Below are positions 15,986 to 26,800 of a DNA stretch of 64,000 nucleotides, in pieces. A program made the translations under genes and the position numbers. The DNA lies in NCBI GenBank assembly GCA_044373665.1, contig JBIPNH010000004.1:1-64000 (forward strand), given 5' to 3'. A model generated the notes under the pieces. The model was not told the origin of the DNA, did not search any database, and saw nothing but the letters and a program-made list of their open reading frames with translations. The stretch's first letter is position 1; the number at the start of each line of letters is the position of its first letter. Origin of the DNA: JABMMZ01 sp044373665 (lineage in GTDB: Bacteria; Bacteroidota; Bacteroidia; NS11-12g; UBA955).

Positions 15986-18900
15986 TTATTGAATGATTAC
16001 ATTCTTAGTTGTAGTCTGTTGATTATGTTGAATAGTAAATGAGTAAATACCTTTACTGAATTGAGACAAATCAACATTAATATCGCCAATTACTTCTTCA
16101 TAATTTTTGTTAATTACGATTTGACCAAGGCTGTTGTATACTTTCAAACTCACTTGGTTTACGTTATTATCAAATTTCACATTCACTAAACCATTAGATG
16201 GGTTAGGGTAAATAGAAATAGACTGAGCGAATAATTGATTTAAATCTGTTGCAACATCTACACATTTGGTAGTTTTACATTCACATCCTGCTTGATTGGA
16301 AGCAATCATGGTTACACAGTAGCGAATATCTGTATTAAAGGTGTAAGAAGTGCCTGCTGAAGTAGAATTTAATCTATTTCCATCACCCATAATCCAAGTG
16401 TAGTTGATACCAGAAGTAGAACCTCCAATTGGAGTAAAGTTGAATTTTTTTCTATCTACGTTCCAATCTCTAGTAAAGTTGAAGTCGCAAGTAACTGGCG
16501 CTTGAGAAATATCAATAACTTTAGTTGCAGAATCTTTACAACCATCTTGAACATCGGCTACTAATTTAACAGTAAATGATTGCGCATTGGTATAAGTATA
16601 TGTTGGAGAAAAAGTGGTAGAACTTCCACCATCACCAAAGCTCCATTTATAAGTTACATTACCAAAACGGGCACTTGTTAAATTTGTAAAGATAGCTTCA
16701 TTACCTTGGCATTGGTTTTCGAACTCAAAATCAACTAATGGCTGAACACCGACAGAGATAACTTTAGTTATTTCTGAGCTACATCCATTGGCTAGTTCTG
16801 TTTTAAGAGTTACATTACGTGGTCCTAAAGAAGACCAAGTTCTAACAGGACTAGTTACGTTAGAAGTGCCATTTCCAAAAGTCCAAGTATATTTCAAAAG
16901 ACTTTCATTGAATAGATTACTTAAGTTAGTAAATGGAGTAGCGGCACGTTCACAAGCAAATGGATATGAAAAATTGGTAACAGGTGCTTGTTTTACATCA
17001 ATAGGTTTGGTGATAGAATCTCTGCAACCAAATTCAGAAATATTGGTCAATTCAACCATTTTAGTACCTGCATTTTGGAAAGTGTATTCAGTATTAAAAT
17101 CAGAACCTATATTACCATTGTCACTAAAATCCCATTTATTTCCGAACGAACCAAATTTTATGTTTGATGTATTCACAAATTGGAATGGCTTATTAGAACA
17201 GCTTCCACTTACTAACTCAAAATTAGGATTTGGCTTAGCGAATTGGTAGGCAGTTTTTGTTAGTTTATTAATACAACCTGCAGATTCAGCAGTAAGAGTT
17301 ACCCTGTATCCACCTGAGTTAGAATAACGTTTAAAAACAGAATTATTGTTAGAGGTATTCACTAGAGGACTTCCATCTCCGAAATCCCAAGTGTAGTTAA
17401 GAGCTCCAAAACTAATTGTTGTATTATTATTGAATCTAATATCTTGACCTTCACAGGCATTAATTGGCGTAAAAGCAATATTAGGCAATTCACCAACAGA
17501 AATATTAATTGTGGTGTCTTTGGTTACTTTCCATAAATCATTAGTTGCAATGAGTCTAACAGATTTAACACCCGATGAAGTATAAGTATGGTTTGGTGTA
17601 TTCAAATCAGAGGTATCCCCATCACCAAAGTACCACTTATAGGTCATAAATCCGGAGTGTATGGTGCTTAAATTTTCAAAAATTACAATATCACCGACGC
17701 AAATAGAATTATTAACACTAAAATTAGGTTTAGGCGTTGGGGCAACCACAATGGTTCTACTCAGTGTTGAATCGCAGAAATGTGGACCTAAGTCAGAATA
17801 ATTAATTGAGAAAGTAATAAAACTATCTAAGTACGTTGAAGTAGGAGTAAATGTTAAGCTACCAACTGTAGAGCTACTTGGCGCTACAACGCTGTAAGCA
17901 GTTGAAGGCACCAAAACACCTCTTCTAGTTCGAGCAGTTACTGAATTGATAATCCAAGTTGAACCATGTCCACCATTGGTAAATCCTGTTGGAGGAGTTA
18001 ATTCATAAATCACTGTTTTACCAACTTCGATTACATCAGGATTGAACAATAAACCGCCTTTGAACAAACCTTGAAATACAGAACCTTTTACAACATCAGC
18101 ACCAATAGGCCTAGGTTTTACTGTTACAACATAAGGCACACGAGTAGTGTTATAACATTGTTTTCTGTATAACATAGTAACATCTGGTTGATATGCCGCT
18201 AAAATTTGAGTAGCTCCAAATTTACCAATGATAACACTTCCCCCTGTTTGGATAGCCATTTCAGAATTAGAAGGACCTGCGCCACCAAAGGTTGAGTATA
18301 TAGCATTTCCTGCGCCAAGAGTAATGTCTGTTGTAAAATAAAAACTATAAGTACCTGCAGGCAACATAATTTGTTTTGCCGAAACTTTAGCATAATTCAA
18401 ACCATTTACATTCACAAAACTTGCGACACCTTCATTTAATTTGGTCCAAGCAGCGTTGTTGGATTGAAAGCCAGTGTAAGCACCTGTTTTATAATACAAT
18501 TGATAGCCAGTATTTGTAGGAGTTGCGTACCACAATCTTAACATCATTGAATCGAGGACTAAGTCATTAAGTACATTGACTGTAAACATACCACCATAAT
18601 CATTGGTCTGAGTTACGTTTACACCAGTTGTTCCGTTGAAAACCAATGTGTTATTTCTTGATGCTATTTTAGTACTTTGGGCATAAAAAGTTCTTGAAGA
18701 TGTTAAGAAAGGCCCTTTAGCTTTTTTTCCAATTGTAAACGGCAATCCACCTGTAGCTTGATCGTACCATAAAATACTATCACCATTGTTATCAGGAGTA
18801 GCCATTAAACTTGAAAAACCCTGTCCACATTGGGTAGAGTTACTAACTGTAGGTGCATTGGGGTTACCCAAAAACTCTATTAACCTTGTAAAACGGTCAT

Positions 18901-19684
18901 TTGCAGCGCCAGAATCTGTAGAAAAACCATTTGGCATTGTAGTCCAAGCCTCTACATTATAATTGGTGCTAGGCGCAAAATTAAAATTAGGATTTAAAGT
19001 AATACTTGTAGATTGTCCAGTCAACAAACTAGTTGTAAGGTATTGAGTTGTTTGAGGCACACCGTTAACAGACCAATTTAAGCGAACACTGTCTAATCTT
19101 CTTAAACCATAATTAAAGACAGTTGCACTTAATTGTTGAGGCGAATTACATATATCAGGATTGGTAATAAAATTAACGCCAGCATCATTTCTAAAGCTTG
19201 GTCCAAATATTTCTATTTCTCTAAAATTAGGATTAGACAATTGTCCAGTTCCTTGCATTAAAAAAGATGTAAAACGAATACGAGAAGTAGTCACTGCATT
19301 AATATTGACAGTGTTGATACATTGCATTGTTAGGTTGGTAAAAGACCCAACATTGACCCAAGAGGAGCCATTCCAAGATTGTATTGTTGCGCCTGTTAAA
19401 AATCGTCCTGTATTTTGAGCATGATGAATCACAAATTGATTAATGGCTCTTGGGCTTGACCAATCCCATTGAATCCAATTCACACCAGGTGTCGGATCAG
19501 GAGGGGTACCAGTTGTAATCCACATTTGTTGCGTACCACAAGTTCCAAAATTCAAATCATTTAAAGTACCACAAGCCCCAGTATTACAGGTGCTAGCAGT
19601 AGCAGTTGCTAATGGTGCAATGTTTTGACCATACACATTGAAGGTCAAAAACATCAAAGTGAAGTAAAAATAAACCTTTTTCAT
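15986..19684 (-). CDS. Giant T9SS protein: discoidin-like head plus PKD repeats
   Basis: 1232-aa secreted protein. Signal peptide at residues 1-19 (ending NVYGQ). Residues 21-165 look like a discoidin (F5/8 type C) domain, including WIQWDWSSPRAINQFVIHHA and RIRFTSF. A CARDB-like stretch follows (DAGVNFITNPDICNSP). From about residue 640 there are six PKD-type repeats with cores WYFGDGDTSD, WDFGDGSPL, WDFSDNGN, WTFGNGTSN, WSFGDGGSS and WIMGDGN. The last ~85 residues (SISIYPNPSNGLVNVKFD ... FSKGIYSFTI) are a T9SS type A sorting domain. The C-terminal half is clearly paralogous to that of the gene at 23896-27954. Surface adhesin or extracellular ligand-binding protein is likely, not proven. Confidence 0.85.
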   Translation of the reverse strand: MKKVYFYFTLMFLTFNVYGQNIAPLATATASTCNTGACGTLNDLNFGTCGTQQMWITTGTPPDPTPGVNWIQWDWSSPRAINQFVIHHAQNTGRFLTGATIQSWNGSSWVNVGSFTNLTMQCINTVNINAVTTSRIRFTSFLMQGTGQLSNPNFREIEIFGPSFRNDAGVNFITNPDICNSPQQLSATVFNYGLRRLDSVRLNWSVNGVPQTTQYLTTSLLTGQSTSITLNPNFNFAPSTNYNVEAWTTMPNGFSTDSGAANDRFTRLIEFLGNPNAPTVSNSTQCGQGFSSLMATPDNNGDSILWYDQATGGLPFTIGKKAKGPFLTSSRTFYAQSTKIASRNNTLVFNGTTGVNVTQTNDYGGMFTVNVLNDLVLDSMMLRLWYATPTNTGYQLYYKTGAYTGFQSNNAAWTKLNEGVASFVNVNGLNYAKVSAKQIMLPAGTYSFYFTTDITLGAGNAIYSTFGGAGPSNSEMAIQTGGSVIIGKFGATQILAAYQPDVTMLYRKQCYNTTRVPYVVTVKPRPIGADVVKGSVFQGLFKGGLLFNPDVIEVGKTVIYELTPPTGFTNGGHGSTWIINSVTARTRRGVLVPSTAYSVVAPSSSTVGSLTFTPTSTYLDSFITFSINYSDLGPHFCDSTLSRTIVVAPTPKPNFSVNNSICVGDIVIFENLSTIHSGFMTYKWYFGDGDTSDLNTPNHTYTSSGVKSVRLIATNDLWKVTKDTTINISVGELPNIAFTPINACEGQDIRFNNNTTISFGALNYTWDFGDGSPLVNTSNNNSVFKRYSNSGGYRVTLTAESAGCINKLTKTAYQFAKPNPNFELVSGSCSNKPFQFVNTSNIKFGSFGNKWDFSDNGNIGSDFNTEYTFQNAGTKMVELTNISEFGCRDSITKPIDVKQAPVTNFSYPFACERAATPFTNLSNLFNESLLKYTWTFGNGTSNVTSPVRTWSSLGPRNVTLKTELANGCSSEITKVISVGVQPLVDFEFENQCQGNEAIFTNLTSARFGNVTYKWSFGDGGSSTTFSPTYTYTNAQSFTVKLVADVQDGCKDSATKVIDISQAPVTCDFNFTRDWNVDRKKFNFTPIGGSTSGINYTWIMGDGNRLNSTSAGTSYTFNTDIRYCVTMIASNQAGCECKTTKCVDVATDLNQLFAQSISIYPNPSNGLVNVKFDNNVNQVSLKVYNSLGQIVINKNYEEVIGDINVDLSQFSKGIYSFTIQHNQQTTTKNVIIQ

Positions 19685-19703
19685 TATTAATGGATATTTT
19701 ATT

Positions 19704-19744
19704 AAAAAACCAAGCGCACGAACATCGCTTAGTTCGCACGCTTG
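19704..19744 (-). terminator. Imperfect terminator hairpin between two T9SS genes
   Basis: Arms at 19711-19723 and 19732-19744 pair as 6 bp plus a 2x2 internal loop plus 5 bp, with an 8-nt loop. On the minus strand a GTTTTTTAAT run follows. It lies between the stop of the 1369-aa gene (19759) and the start of the 1232-aa gene (19684); no -7 box is visible between, so partial read-through is possible. Confidence 0.6.
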
Positions 19745-19758
19745 ATTAAAATTTTATT

Positions 19759-22700
19759 TTATTGAAGTACTACTCTTTTAGTAACACTTACTCCTTCAGA
19801 AATAATATTTACTGAATAAATACCTTTAGCAAAACCAGATAAATCTATTGAAAGATTGGCTGTTGCGGTAGTATTATTTTGAGTAAACACCAATTGACCT
19901 AATTGGTTAAATACTTTAACTTGTGGATTGTTTGCAACATTTCCGTTAAAGTCTATATTAACAATTCCATTACTTGGATTAGGGAATAAGTTGATAGAGT
20001 TCTCAATTGATTTTACCACGTCTACATCAACTGTGCTGTTGATACATCTAGGCCAGTAAGTGTAAACAACTTGTCTAGTTAATGGCGCAGAAGTATTGTT
20101 ACTTGGGTCTTTTACTTTGTAAGTAATGTAATAAATACCTTCTTCCATTGGGTTAACATTTTGATTTACGATTTCTACATTTGGTAACAAAATTTGAGGA
20201 CCGTAGTAGTTGTCTGTAGAAGTTAAACCTGACATTGGCCAGATATTTTCACCAACACAACCATAGATAGTACCACCCCAAAGAACTGGAGCAATTCTAT
20301 CAATCACATTAACTGTTCTTGTTTTAATTGTTACGTTACCTGAACCATCTACTGCTTTAAACACTTCAGTGTAAGTTCCAACTTCATTTGGATTTACATT
20401 TGAAGAAATTCTTGAGATACTCACTTGACCTTGTCCATAGTAATTATCAGTTGCAGAAGCTTGAACAGAAACATAAGGGATAGTTACATCATGTTCTACA
20501 ATATCAAATGTATTTAAGTTGATAGTTGGAGGCACAAAATCATCTACTCTGTAGTTAACTACTTTTGGCGCAGATACATTTCCTTCAGCATCTTTTGCAG
20601 TGTAGGTTACTGTATAGGTTCCTTTTAAACTTGAATTAACCACTTCTGGGAACCAAGCTTTCATTAATTCTGGATTATTGTCATAAGCATCTTCAGCAAA
20701 TGTTTGGTCGATCCATAATGTTCCTATTTGAATAGAAGTGTCACCTGTACCTTTAATAAGTGGTGCTTTTGTATCTTCTACACAAACATTTCTAGTTATA
20801 GTTGCTAAGTTACCTGCAAAATCTCTTACTGAATAAGTAATTGTGTAATTTCCAACCTCACGTGTATTTACAGTACCGCTTGTACGAATAGCAGATGTTA
20901 AGTTAACAAATGGATTGGTATTAGATGCGGTTGCTCCCGGATCAACATAAGGTATATTGTTACGGTCAACTTCAATACAAGTTGAGCTACCAGGGTTTAA
21001 GGTAATTGTTGGAGGAGTCATATCATTCACAACTATTATAATTCTGCTCTTAGTTTCTGCTTTATTACCAGAATTGTCAGTTAAATTGTATTCATATGAA
21101 TAAATACCAGTTACAGTAACATCTAAATCGTTAGTTGTTACAATTCTAGAAGTGATATTTCCTTCAGAGGCATCAAACCCTGTTGCGCCTGCATCTGTAT
21201 ATGTACCGTTAACTTCCATTCTTACAGTATCTTTTCCTAATAATGTAATGACTGGTTTCATGTTATCATTGAACAACACAATACCATAATCGTGGTATTG
21301 ACCTGCAGTGGCTGGTCCACAAGGTGTGGTATTAGCATTATTAAAGTTAATTGCCAATCTTAAACGGGTTGTTCCTTCGAAAGAGTTACTCAAACTAGGT
21401 ACCGTAAAGTTAGCTGTGTAAGACAAATTACTTGTAGAAGATTCAAAGAAAATTTCTTCACCTGCATCATCAAAGTCACCATCGATGTTCCAGTCAATCC
21501 AACCTTTTCTGTTAGCTGGGTCAGCATTGGTGTTTCTTGCAACCTGAATGCTGTATGTTTTACCATATGTTAAACTAGCCACATTGTTTTTTGTAAAATT
21601 AAGATAAGCATCTGTATTGGTTGTGTAATTATCAATTAATGCATTATTTCCATCAGCTAAAACTACTTTATTAATCGTTAAATCAGCTGCATTAACAAAA
21701 GAGCCTGGAGTGCAATATTGAACTGCACAAACGAATTTATTTTTAACAATTGTTTTTTCAGTTGCATTTTTGTTATTGCTGTTCCATGCTTTTAGTGTAA
21801 TTGTATAGCAACCTGGTTGATTGAATCTAACCATTGGCGTTGGGATAGAATCACCTGGAGTACTTCTGTAATACACGAAACCTGTTCCTGAAACTGAAGG
21901 GCTAGTTGGAGCATTCACTAAAGTGTAAGTTGTTGGGAAAATAGACCATTCAAAACGGTTTGCATTGTCAGAAACAGGCATTAATCTAATGACGTCAGAA
22001 GTTACATTTGGTCTTCTGTTAGAAGCTGCTATGTCTAATGAAGTTTGAGTTTGAGGAGTAACAACAGAAATGGTGTTACAAGACTTTTTGTTTCCTACAC
22101 AAGATTTAACTTCTAAACATACATTATAGTTACCATCTGTAGTAAAGTTATAATTAAAATCTTGTCTGTCATAAATACCTACTAAGTCACCATCAACAGT
22201 CCAAGTCCAAGTTGGAACACCAACAACATCTTGAGTTGTATTGGTAAATCTAACAGGTGTATTGTTGTATGAAGGTGTTGTTGTAGGTGTAAAAGTTGGT
22301 GTAGGAGGATTAGCTGTCGCTAATTCAGAAACATAAGTTCCAATATAACCTGAGTCAACCACTGTACCATTTGAAACAAATAAAATGTACATACTTCCAC
22401 TTGTTGCAGTTACAGAACGAGGCGTTGTTACACCATTAGTCCATGCAGCTAATTGAGTAGAACCGGGACCACCTGGGGTTTTACCGTCCCAAACAGTTAA
22501 AATATCAGATTTGTCTGCAAATTTCAATTGAGACATCGTTAAGGTTATTTTTTTAGCATTACATGGTGTTATACGAACGAAAGAACGGGTTCCTAAGCCT
22601 TGATTATTTCCGTAGTTCAAACCTGTTCCACCATTATCAATGATGGTTCCTGATGGACTTTCCACTACGTTGTCATTATTTGGACCATAAGAACCAAATC

Positions 22701-23868
22701 CTAATAAGTATTGAGTTGGCAATGTAACTGTTATGTAACAAACTTTACGATTAGGCGCTGACAAACCAACATCGTTTCTTGCAGTTAAAACAACGGTATA
22801 GCAACCCGGTCTGTAGAAAGCAAATTCTGGATTTTGAGAAATAGCATTTGAACCATTATTATCTGGATCAGGATCCACATCACCTGACAATACATCTTTA
22901 ACATCATTAACGTCTGTCGAATCATAAACATACCAGTTCCATTGGTATGGACCATAATCTGACAAGTCGAATAATTTTACTTTATCATATTGTTCAACAA
23001 CTACTCTGTCGGCAACAAACTGAGCATCAGGCACCACAGTAGGTGTATTGATTGTTAAACATTTTGTTGTGCTGTCGCTACCTAAGCAATTTGTGCTTCT
23101 TAATTTCACACATTTTGTTCCACCTGTGTTCCAAGTGTAATTAAAGTTAACGCTATTTGGAGCATCAACACCATCTAGGTTAGCATCCCAAGTATGAGAG
23201 ATATAACCAGTTTGGTTCGAGTTTACAAATTTAACTACTGATTTTACCCAAGCAGAAGTTGGTGAAGCGAAGTTTGAAGACAGTTGAGTAGGTAATTGAA
23301 GATTAACCGTATAATCTTCGGTTTCTCCCCAAGCATAAGTTCCACAAGCACTTCCAGGATTAGTCATGGTTGTAGTTTCAATTAACACACAACGCATTCT
23401 TGTATTACCTGGATTGATATTACAAGGCACTGTAAATGTATAACTAATATCTCTTACTCCGGAAGCAAATGCAAAAGGAGTAGAACGTACAGCTTCTGAG
23501 GCTTCAAAAACATTATTTCGATTGTAATCTATCCAAACTAAAGCTTGGTTATTATATACACCTGCACCACAATATGCTACACGAACTGACACTGTATAGG
23601 TGGCACCAGCTGACATTGGGATAGCTGGCAGAGAGGTAAAATCTGTATACTGAGCGCATGCCGTTTGACCTATTTGTGATGAATTATTGTCCAACAAAAC
23701 ATTGTTTCCTTGAACTAATTTTACATTAGAGATGTACTCATCTGCAGTGCTAGTTGCATTTGATGCACAGTACTGACCATAAGCATTCGGCAAAATGGCC
23801 CATAACATTACCATTACTAGTAATCCTAGATTGTAGGTAATTGATTTAAATTGATTATTTGATTTCAT
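19759..23868 (-). CDS. Giant T9SS protein: two GEVED domains, CUB-like domain and Ig-like repeats
   Basis: 1369-aa secreted protein. Signal peptide ends near NAYGQYC (residue 31). Domain order by eye: a GEVED domain (ending WGETEDYTVNL, about residues 35-190); a PKD-like segment; a CUB-like domain around residues 390-515 (LTVWDGKTPGGPGS, SMYILFVSNG); further PKD-like segments; a second GEVED domain (about 720-870, ending AGQYHDYGIVLF); and several HYR/DUF5011-type Ig-like repeats, each ending in a 'D-x-x-G-N' strand (TDNSGNKAE, RDFAGNLAT, KDAEGNVSA, VDGSGNVTI). The last ~85 residues (NLFPNPSNGIVNIDFNG ... FAKGIYSVNI) are a T9SS type A sorting domain. A surface adhesin or binding protein is likely. 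Confidence 0.85.
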   Translation of the reverse strand: MKSNNQFKSITYNLGLLVMVMLWAILPNAYGQYCASNATSTADEYISNVKLVQGNNVLLDNNSSQIGQTACAQYTDFTSLPAIPMSAGATYTVSVRVAYCGAGVYNNQALVWIDYNRNNVFEASEAVRSTPFAFASGVRDISYTFTVPCNINPGNTRMRCVLIETTTMTNPGSACGTYAWGETEDYTVNLQLPTQLSSNFASPTSAWVKSVVKFVNSNQTGYISHTWDANLDGVDAPNSVNFNYTWNTGGTKCVKLRSTNCLGSDSTTKCLTINTPTVVPDAQFVADRVVVEQYDKVKLFDLSDYGPYQWNWYVYDSTDVNDVKDVLSGDVDPDPDNNGSNAISQNPEFAFYRPGCYTVVLTARNDVGLSAPNRKVCYITVTLPTQYLLGFGSYGPNNDNVVESPSGTIIDNGGTGLNYGNNQGLGTRSFVRITPCNAKKITLTMSQLKFADKSDILTVWDGKTPGGPGSTQLAAWTNGVTTPRSVTATSGSMYILFVSNGTVVDSGYIGTYVSELATANPPTPTFTPTTTPSYNNTPVRFTNTTQDVVGVPTWTWTVDGDLVGIYDRQDFNYNFTTDGNYNVCLEVKSCVGNKKSCNTISVVTPQTQTSLDIAASNRRPNVTSDVIRLMPVSDNANRFEWSIFPTTYTLVNAPTSPSVSGTGFVYYRSTPGDSIPTPMVRFNQPGCYTITLKAWNSNNKNATEKTIVKNKFVCAVQYCTPGSFVNAADLTINKVVLADGNNALIDNYTTNTDAYLNFTKNNVASLTYGKTYSIQVARNTNADPANRKGWIDWNIDGDFDDAGEEIFFESSTSNLSYTANFTVPSLSNSFEGTTRLRLAINFNNANTTPCGPATAGQYHDYGIVLFNDNMKPVITLLGKDTVRMEVNGTYTDAGATGFDASEGNITSRIVTTNDLDVTVTGIYSYEYNLTDNSGNKAETKSRIIIVVNDMTPPTITLNPGSSTCIEVDRNNIPYVDPGATASNTNPFVNLTSAIRTSGTVNTREVGNYTITYSVRDFAGNLATITRNVCVEDTKAPLIKGTGDTSIQIGTLWIDQTFAEDAYDNNPELMKAWFPEVVNSSLKGTYTVTYTAKDAEGNVSAPKVVNYRVDDFVPPTINLNTFDIVEHDVTIPYVSVQASATDNYYGQGQVSISRISSNVNPNEVGTYTEVFKAVDGSGNVTIKTRTVNVIDRIAPVLWGGTIYGCVGENIWPMSGLTSTDNYYGPQILLPNVEIVNQNVNPMEEGIYYITYKVKDPSNNTSAPLTRQVVYTYWPRCINSTVDVDVVKSIENSINLFPNPSNGIVNIDFNGNVANNPQVKVFNQLGQLVFTQNNTTATANLSIDLSGFAKGIYSVNIISEGVSVTKRVVLQ

Positions 23869-23895
23869 ACGAAATATTTGATTAGGGAATTGGGA

Positions 23896-26800
23896 CTATT
23901 TAATGATATTGATTTTTTGATTGATAACTTGATTGTTTGCTGACAATTTAACCATGTAAACACCACTGTTTAAATGAGATAAATTGATCATTGTATTACT
24001 TGAATTTAGTTGAACTGTTGCTACTAATTCACCAATGGTGTTAAAGATTTGCACTTCTTGATTCACCAAAGCCTCATCAGTTTGAATAGTAAACTGACCA
24101 TTAGAAGGATTAGGATACATGTTAAATTTAAACTGACTGATTTGGTTTACATCGGTAGAAATGTCGATACACTTAGTGGCAGAACAATCGCAACCATCAG
24201 GAGTAGAGGCTACCATGGTAACACAGTACTGTATATCAGCTGCATAAGAGTATGATGCGCCAGTAGCATTAGAACTTAGTCTATTTCCATCACCTGTTAT
24301 CCATTTGTAAGACAGTCCATTGCTTGAACCTCCAATTGGAGTGAAGTTAAATGCTCTTGCACCTGCAGTCCAATTACGAGTAATATTAAAATCACAAGTT
24401 TGTGGCAATTGTGCAATATTTACAACTTTAACAATTGAATCTGAACAACCATCTTCAATAGAAGCTACTAGTTTAACAGAGTATGTTTGACCAGAAGTAT
24501 ACGTGTGAACTGGAGCTGCATTATTGGAAATTGTATTGTCACCAAAATTCCATTTGTAATTGATTTTACCTTTAGGGTAAGTTGTTAAGTTAGTAAAAGG
24601 AATTTCACTTCCTTCACATTGAGTTTCAAACTCGAAATCAGCCAAAGGTTGAACACCTACATTGATTGATTTGGTAACTTGAGTGCTACAACCATTTAAC
24701 AATCTAGTTGTTAGGGTTACATTACGCTGACCAATACCTGACCAATTTACAACAGGAGCAAATTGGGTATTAGGAGCACCTTGACCTAAGTTCCAAGTAT
24801 ATGATTGCAAAGTTTCACCATTTAATCTAGTATTATTTACAAAAGGTGTTGGAGTTCTATCGCAAGCAAAAGGGAATGAAAAGTCGGTTGTTGGTATTTG
24901 CTTAACATTAATAGTCAATTCAGCGGTATCCAAACATCCAAATTCAGAAACCGTAACCAAAGTTACCTTTTTAGTTCCTGCAGATTGGAATGAATAAGTT
25001 GGGCTTAAGTCTGATGCAATGTTTCCATTGTCATTAAAATCCCATTTATTACCAAAGTTACCAAGTGCAATAGCAGATTGGTTAGTAAATGTAAACTCAT
25101 CATTTAAGCAATCACCTTGCGCTTTAACGAAAGCCGCATTTGGTTTTGCAAATTGGTAAACCGTTTTAGTAACTTTATCAGTACAACCGTCGGCAGTTGC
25201 TTGAAGAGTTACACGGTAGGCTCCAGGGCTGTTAAATTTTTTATTAACTGCAGCTCTTGTAGAAGTATTAATATTTGGAGAACCATCACTGAAAGACCAA
25301 GTATAAACGGTAGTTCCAGAACCAGCATAAGCAGTACCATTTCCTAAAACAACTGCTACTCCTTCGCATTTATTCGTATTAATAATACTTGCTATAGGCA
25401 TTTCAGTTACATCTATAGAAACAGTTTTACTTGTAACAAAATTATAAGGTTTAGTAGTTGCAGTCAAAGTCAATTGGTAAGTTCCAAAAGAAGCGTATCT
25501 GTGGGCAGGATTTGCTTCTTGAGAATTAGGTGTACCATCTCCAAAACTCCATTCATATTCAACAGAACCACTACTAACTGTAGTTTCATTTTCAAAAACA
25601 TTGTCAGTACGTTCACAAAGCGGGTTAGGAACAATAAAATCAACATTAGCTTTTGGTGCCACTAGTACTCTTCTTCTAAATACTGTATCGCAGAAAGTTT
25701 CCAAACTTAAAACTCTGATTGATACTTCAACAATACTGTCTTCCCAAGCTGCAGTTGGTTCAAAGGTTGCTCTGTAAGGTGCAGAACCATTTCCAGAAAT
25801 TAGTGAATTGGCATTTACACCATTAATAGACCTTGCACTTACAAACGCTCTCCATTTTGTTCCGTAATCTGCATTGGTATAACCCAAACGACTAGGTTCA
25901 CTTAGATTGTATACTAATTTTTCATTTCTGAAAGTTACATCTGGTTTACCTGTAATATCAAAAATTGAAGAAGTTGAAGACAATGATGTATTGTGAGTTA
26001 CTACAGAACCGCCTGGTGCAGGTGTAATTGTAGTTGAAGTTAATAAAGTATCATTTGTTACATTATCATCTCCACCGCTATTAAACAAACGAACAGTGGT
26101 TGGACCAGGAATACTAAATAAATGTGGATTTGGGAAAGAGAAGTTAATAGAAGCATTCGGTGCAATATTTCCCGGCACTGTATAAACAATTTTTGGACCA
26201 TAATTAATAGCGTAAGCAACTTCAGGATTCGTAATGGTGAAAGGTGAGTTATTTCTTAAAGTACCACTGATGGCAGAGGTAAATCCTGAACAAGAAGGAA
26301 CTGGGAAATTTAAATTAAAAGCAGTGATAGAAATATCAGCAGAATATTCTAATGCACCAATGTCAGGCACTAACCCTCTTGTTACACCACTATTATCAGT
26401 AGTAATACCAGAAATAGCTACTCCTTTATTTGCCATAGACAATGAACGAGGCGTTAAATTAATTGATGCTGGATCATTACTAATAAAATTTGGATTGGTT
26501 GCAATGTTTGAAGTAGGGAAACTAGATGCATACATAGATTGCATATTGGGAATATCTCCTGTTGCTGTTCCTCCTGCATTTTGAACTCCCCAACCGTAGT
26601 TTAGGTTACCAGCAGCATTTGGACCAAAGAACAAGCAGTTGTTTTGATAAGTCGTCCATCTATAAGTGGATGTTAATGTAGTTGCTTGGTCATATATTAA
26701 CCATTTAGATCCACTACCACCTATATTATTATAAAGAATATTATTTCTGAAATTTCTAAACCAACTACCTTGAACATTTCTTACAATTGTACTAGTATTA

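Noticed and set aside
16788..17249. 153-codon frame opposite the 1232-aa T9SS gene
   Set aside because: Antisense shadow of a gene with clear domain structure on the other strand; no motif or signal of its own.
26234..26584. 116-codon frame opposite the beta-helix T9SS gene
   Set aside because: Shadow frame; repetitive content mirrors the coding strand.
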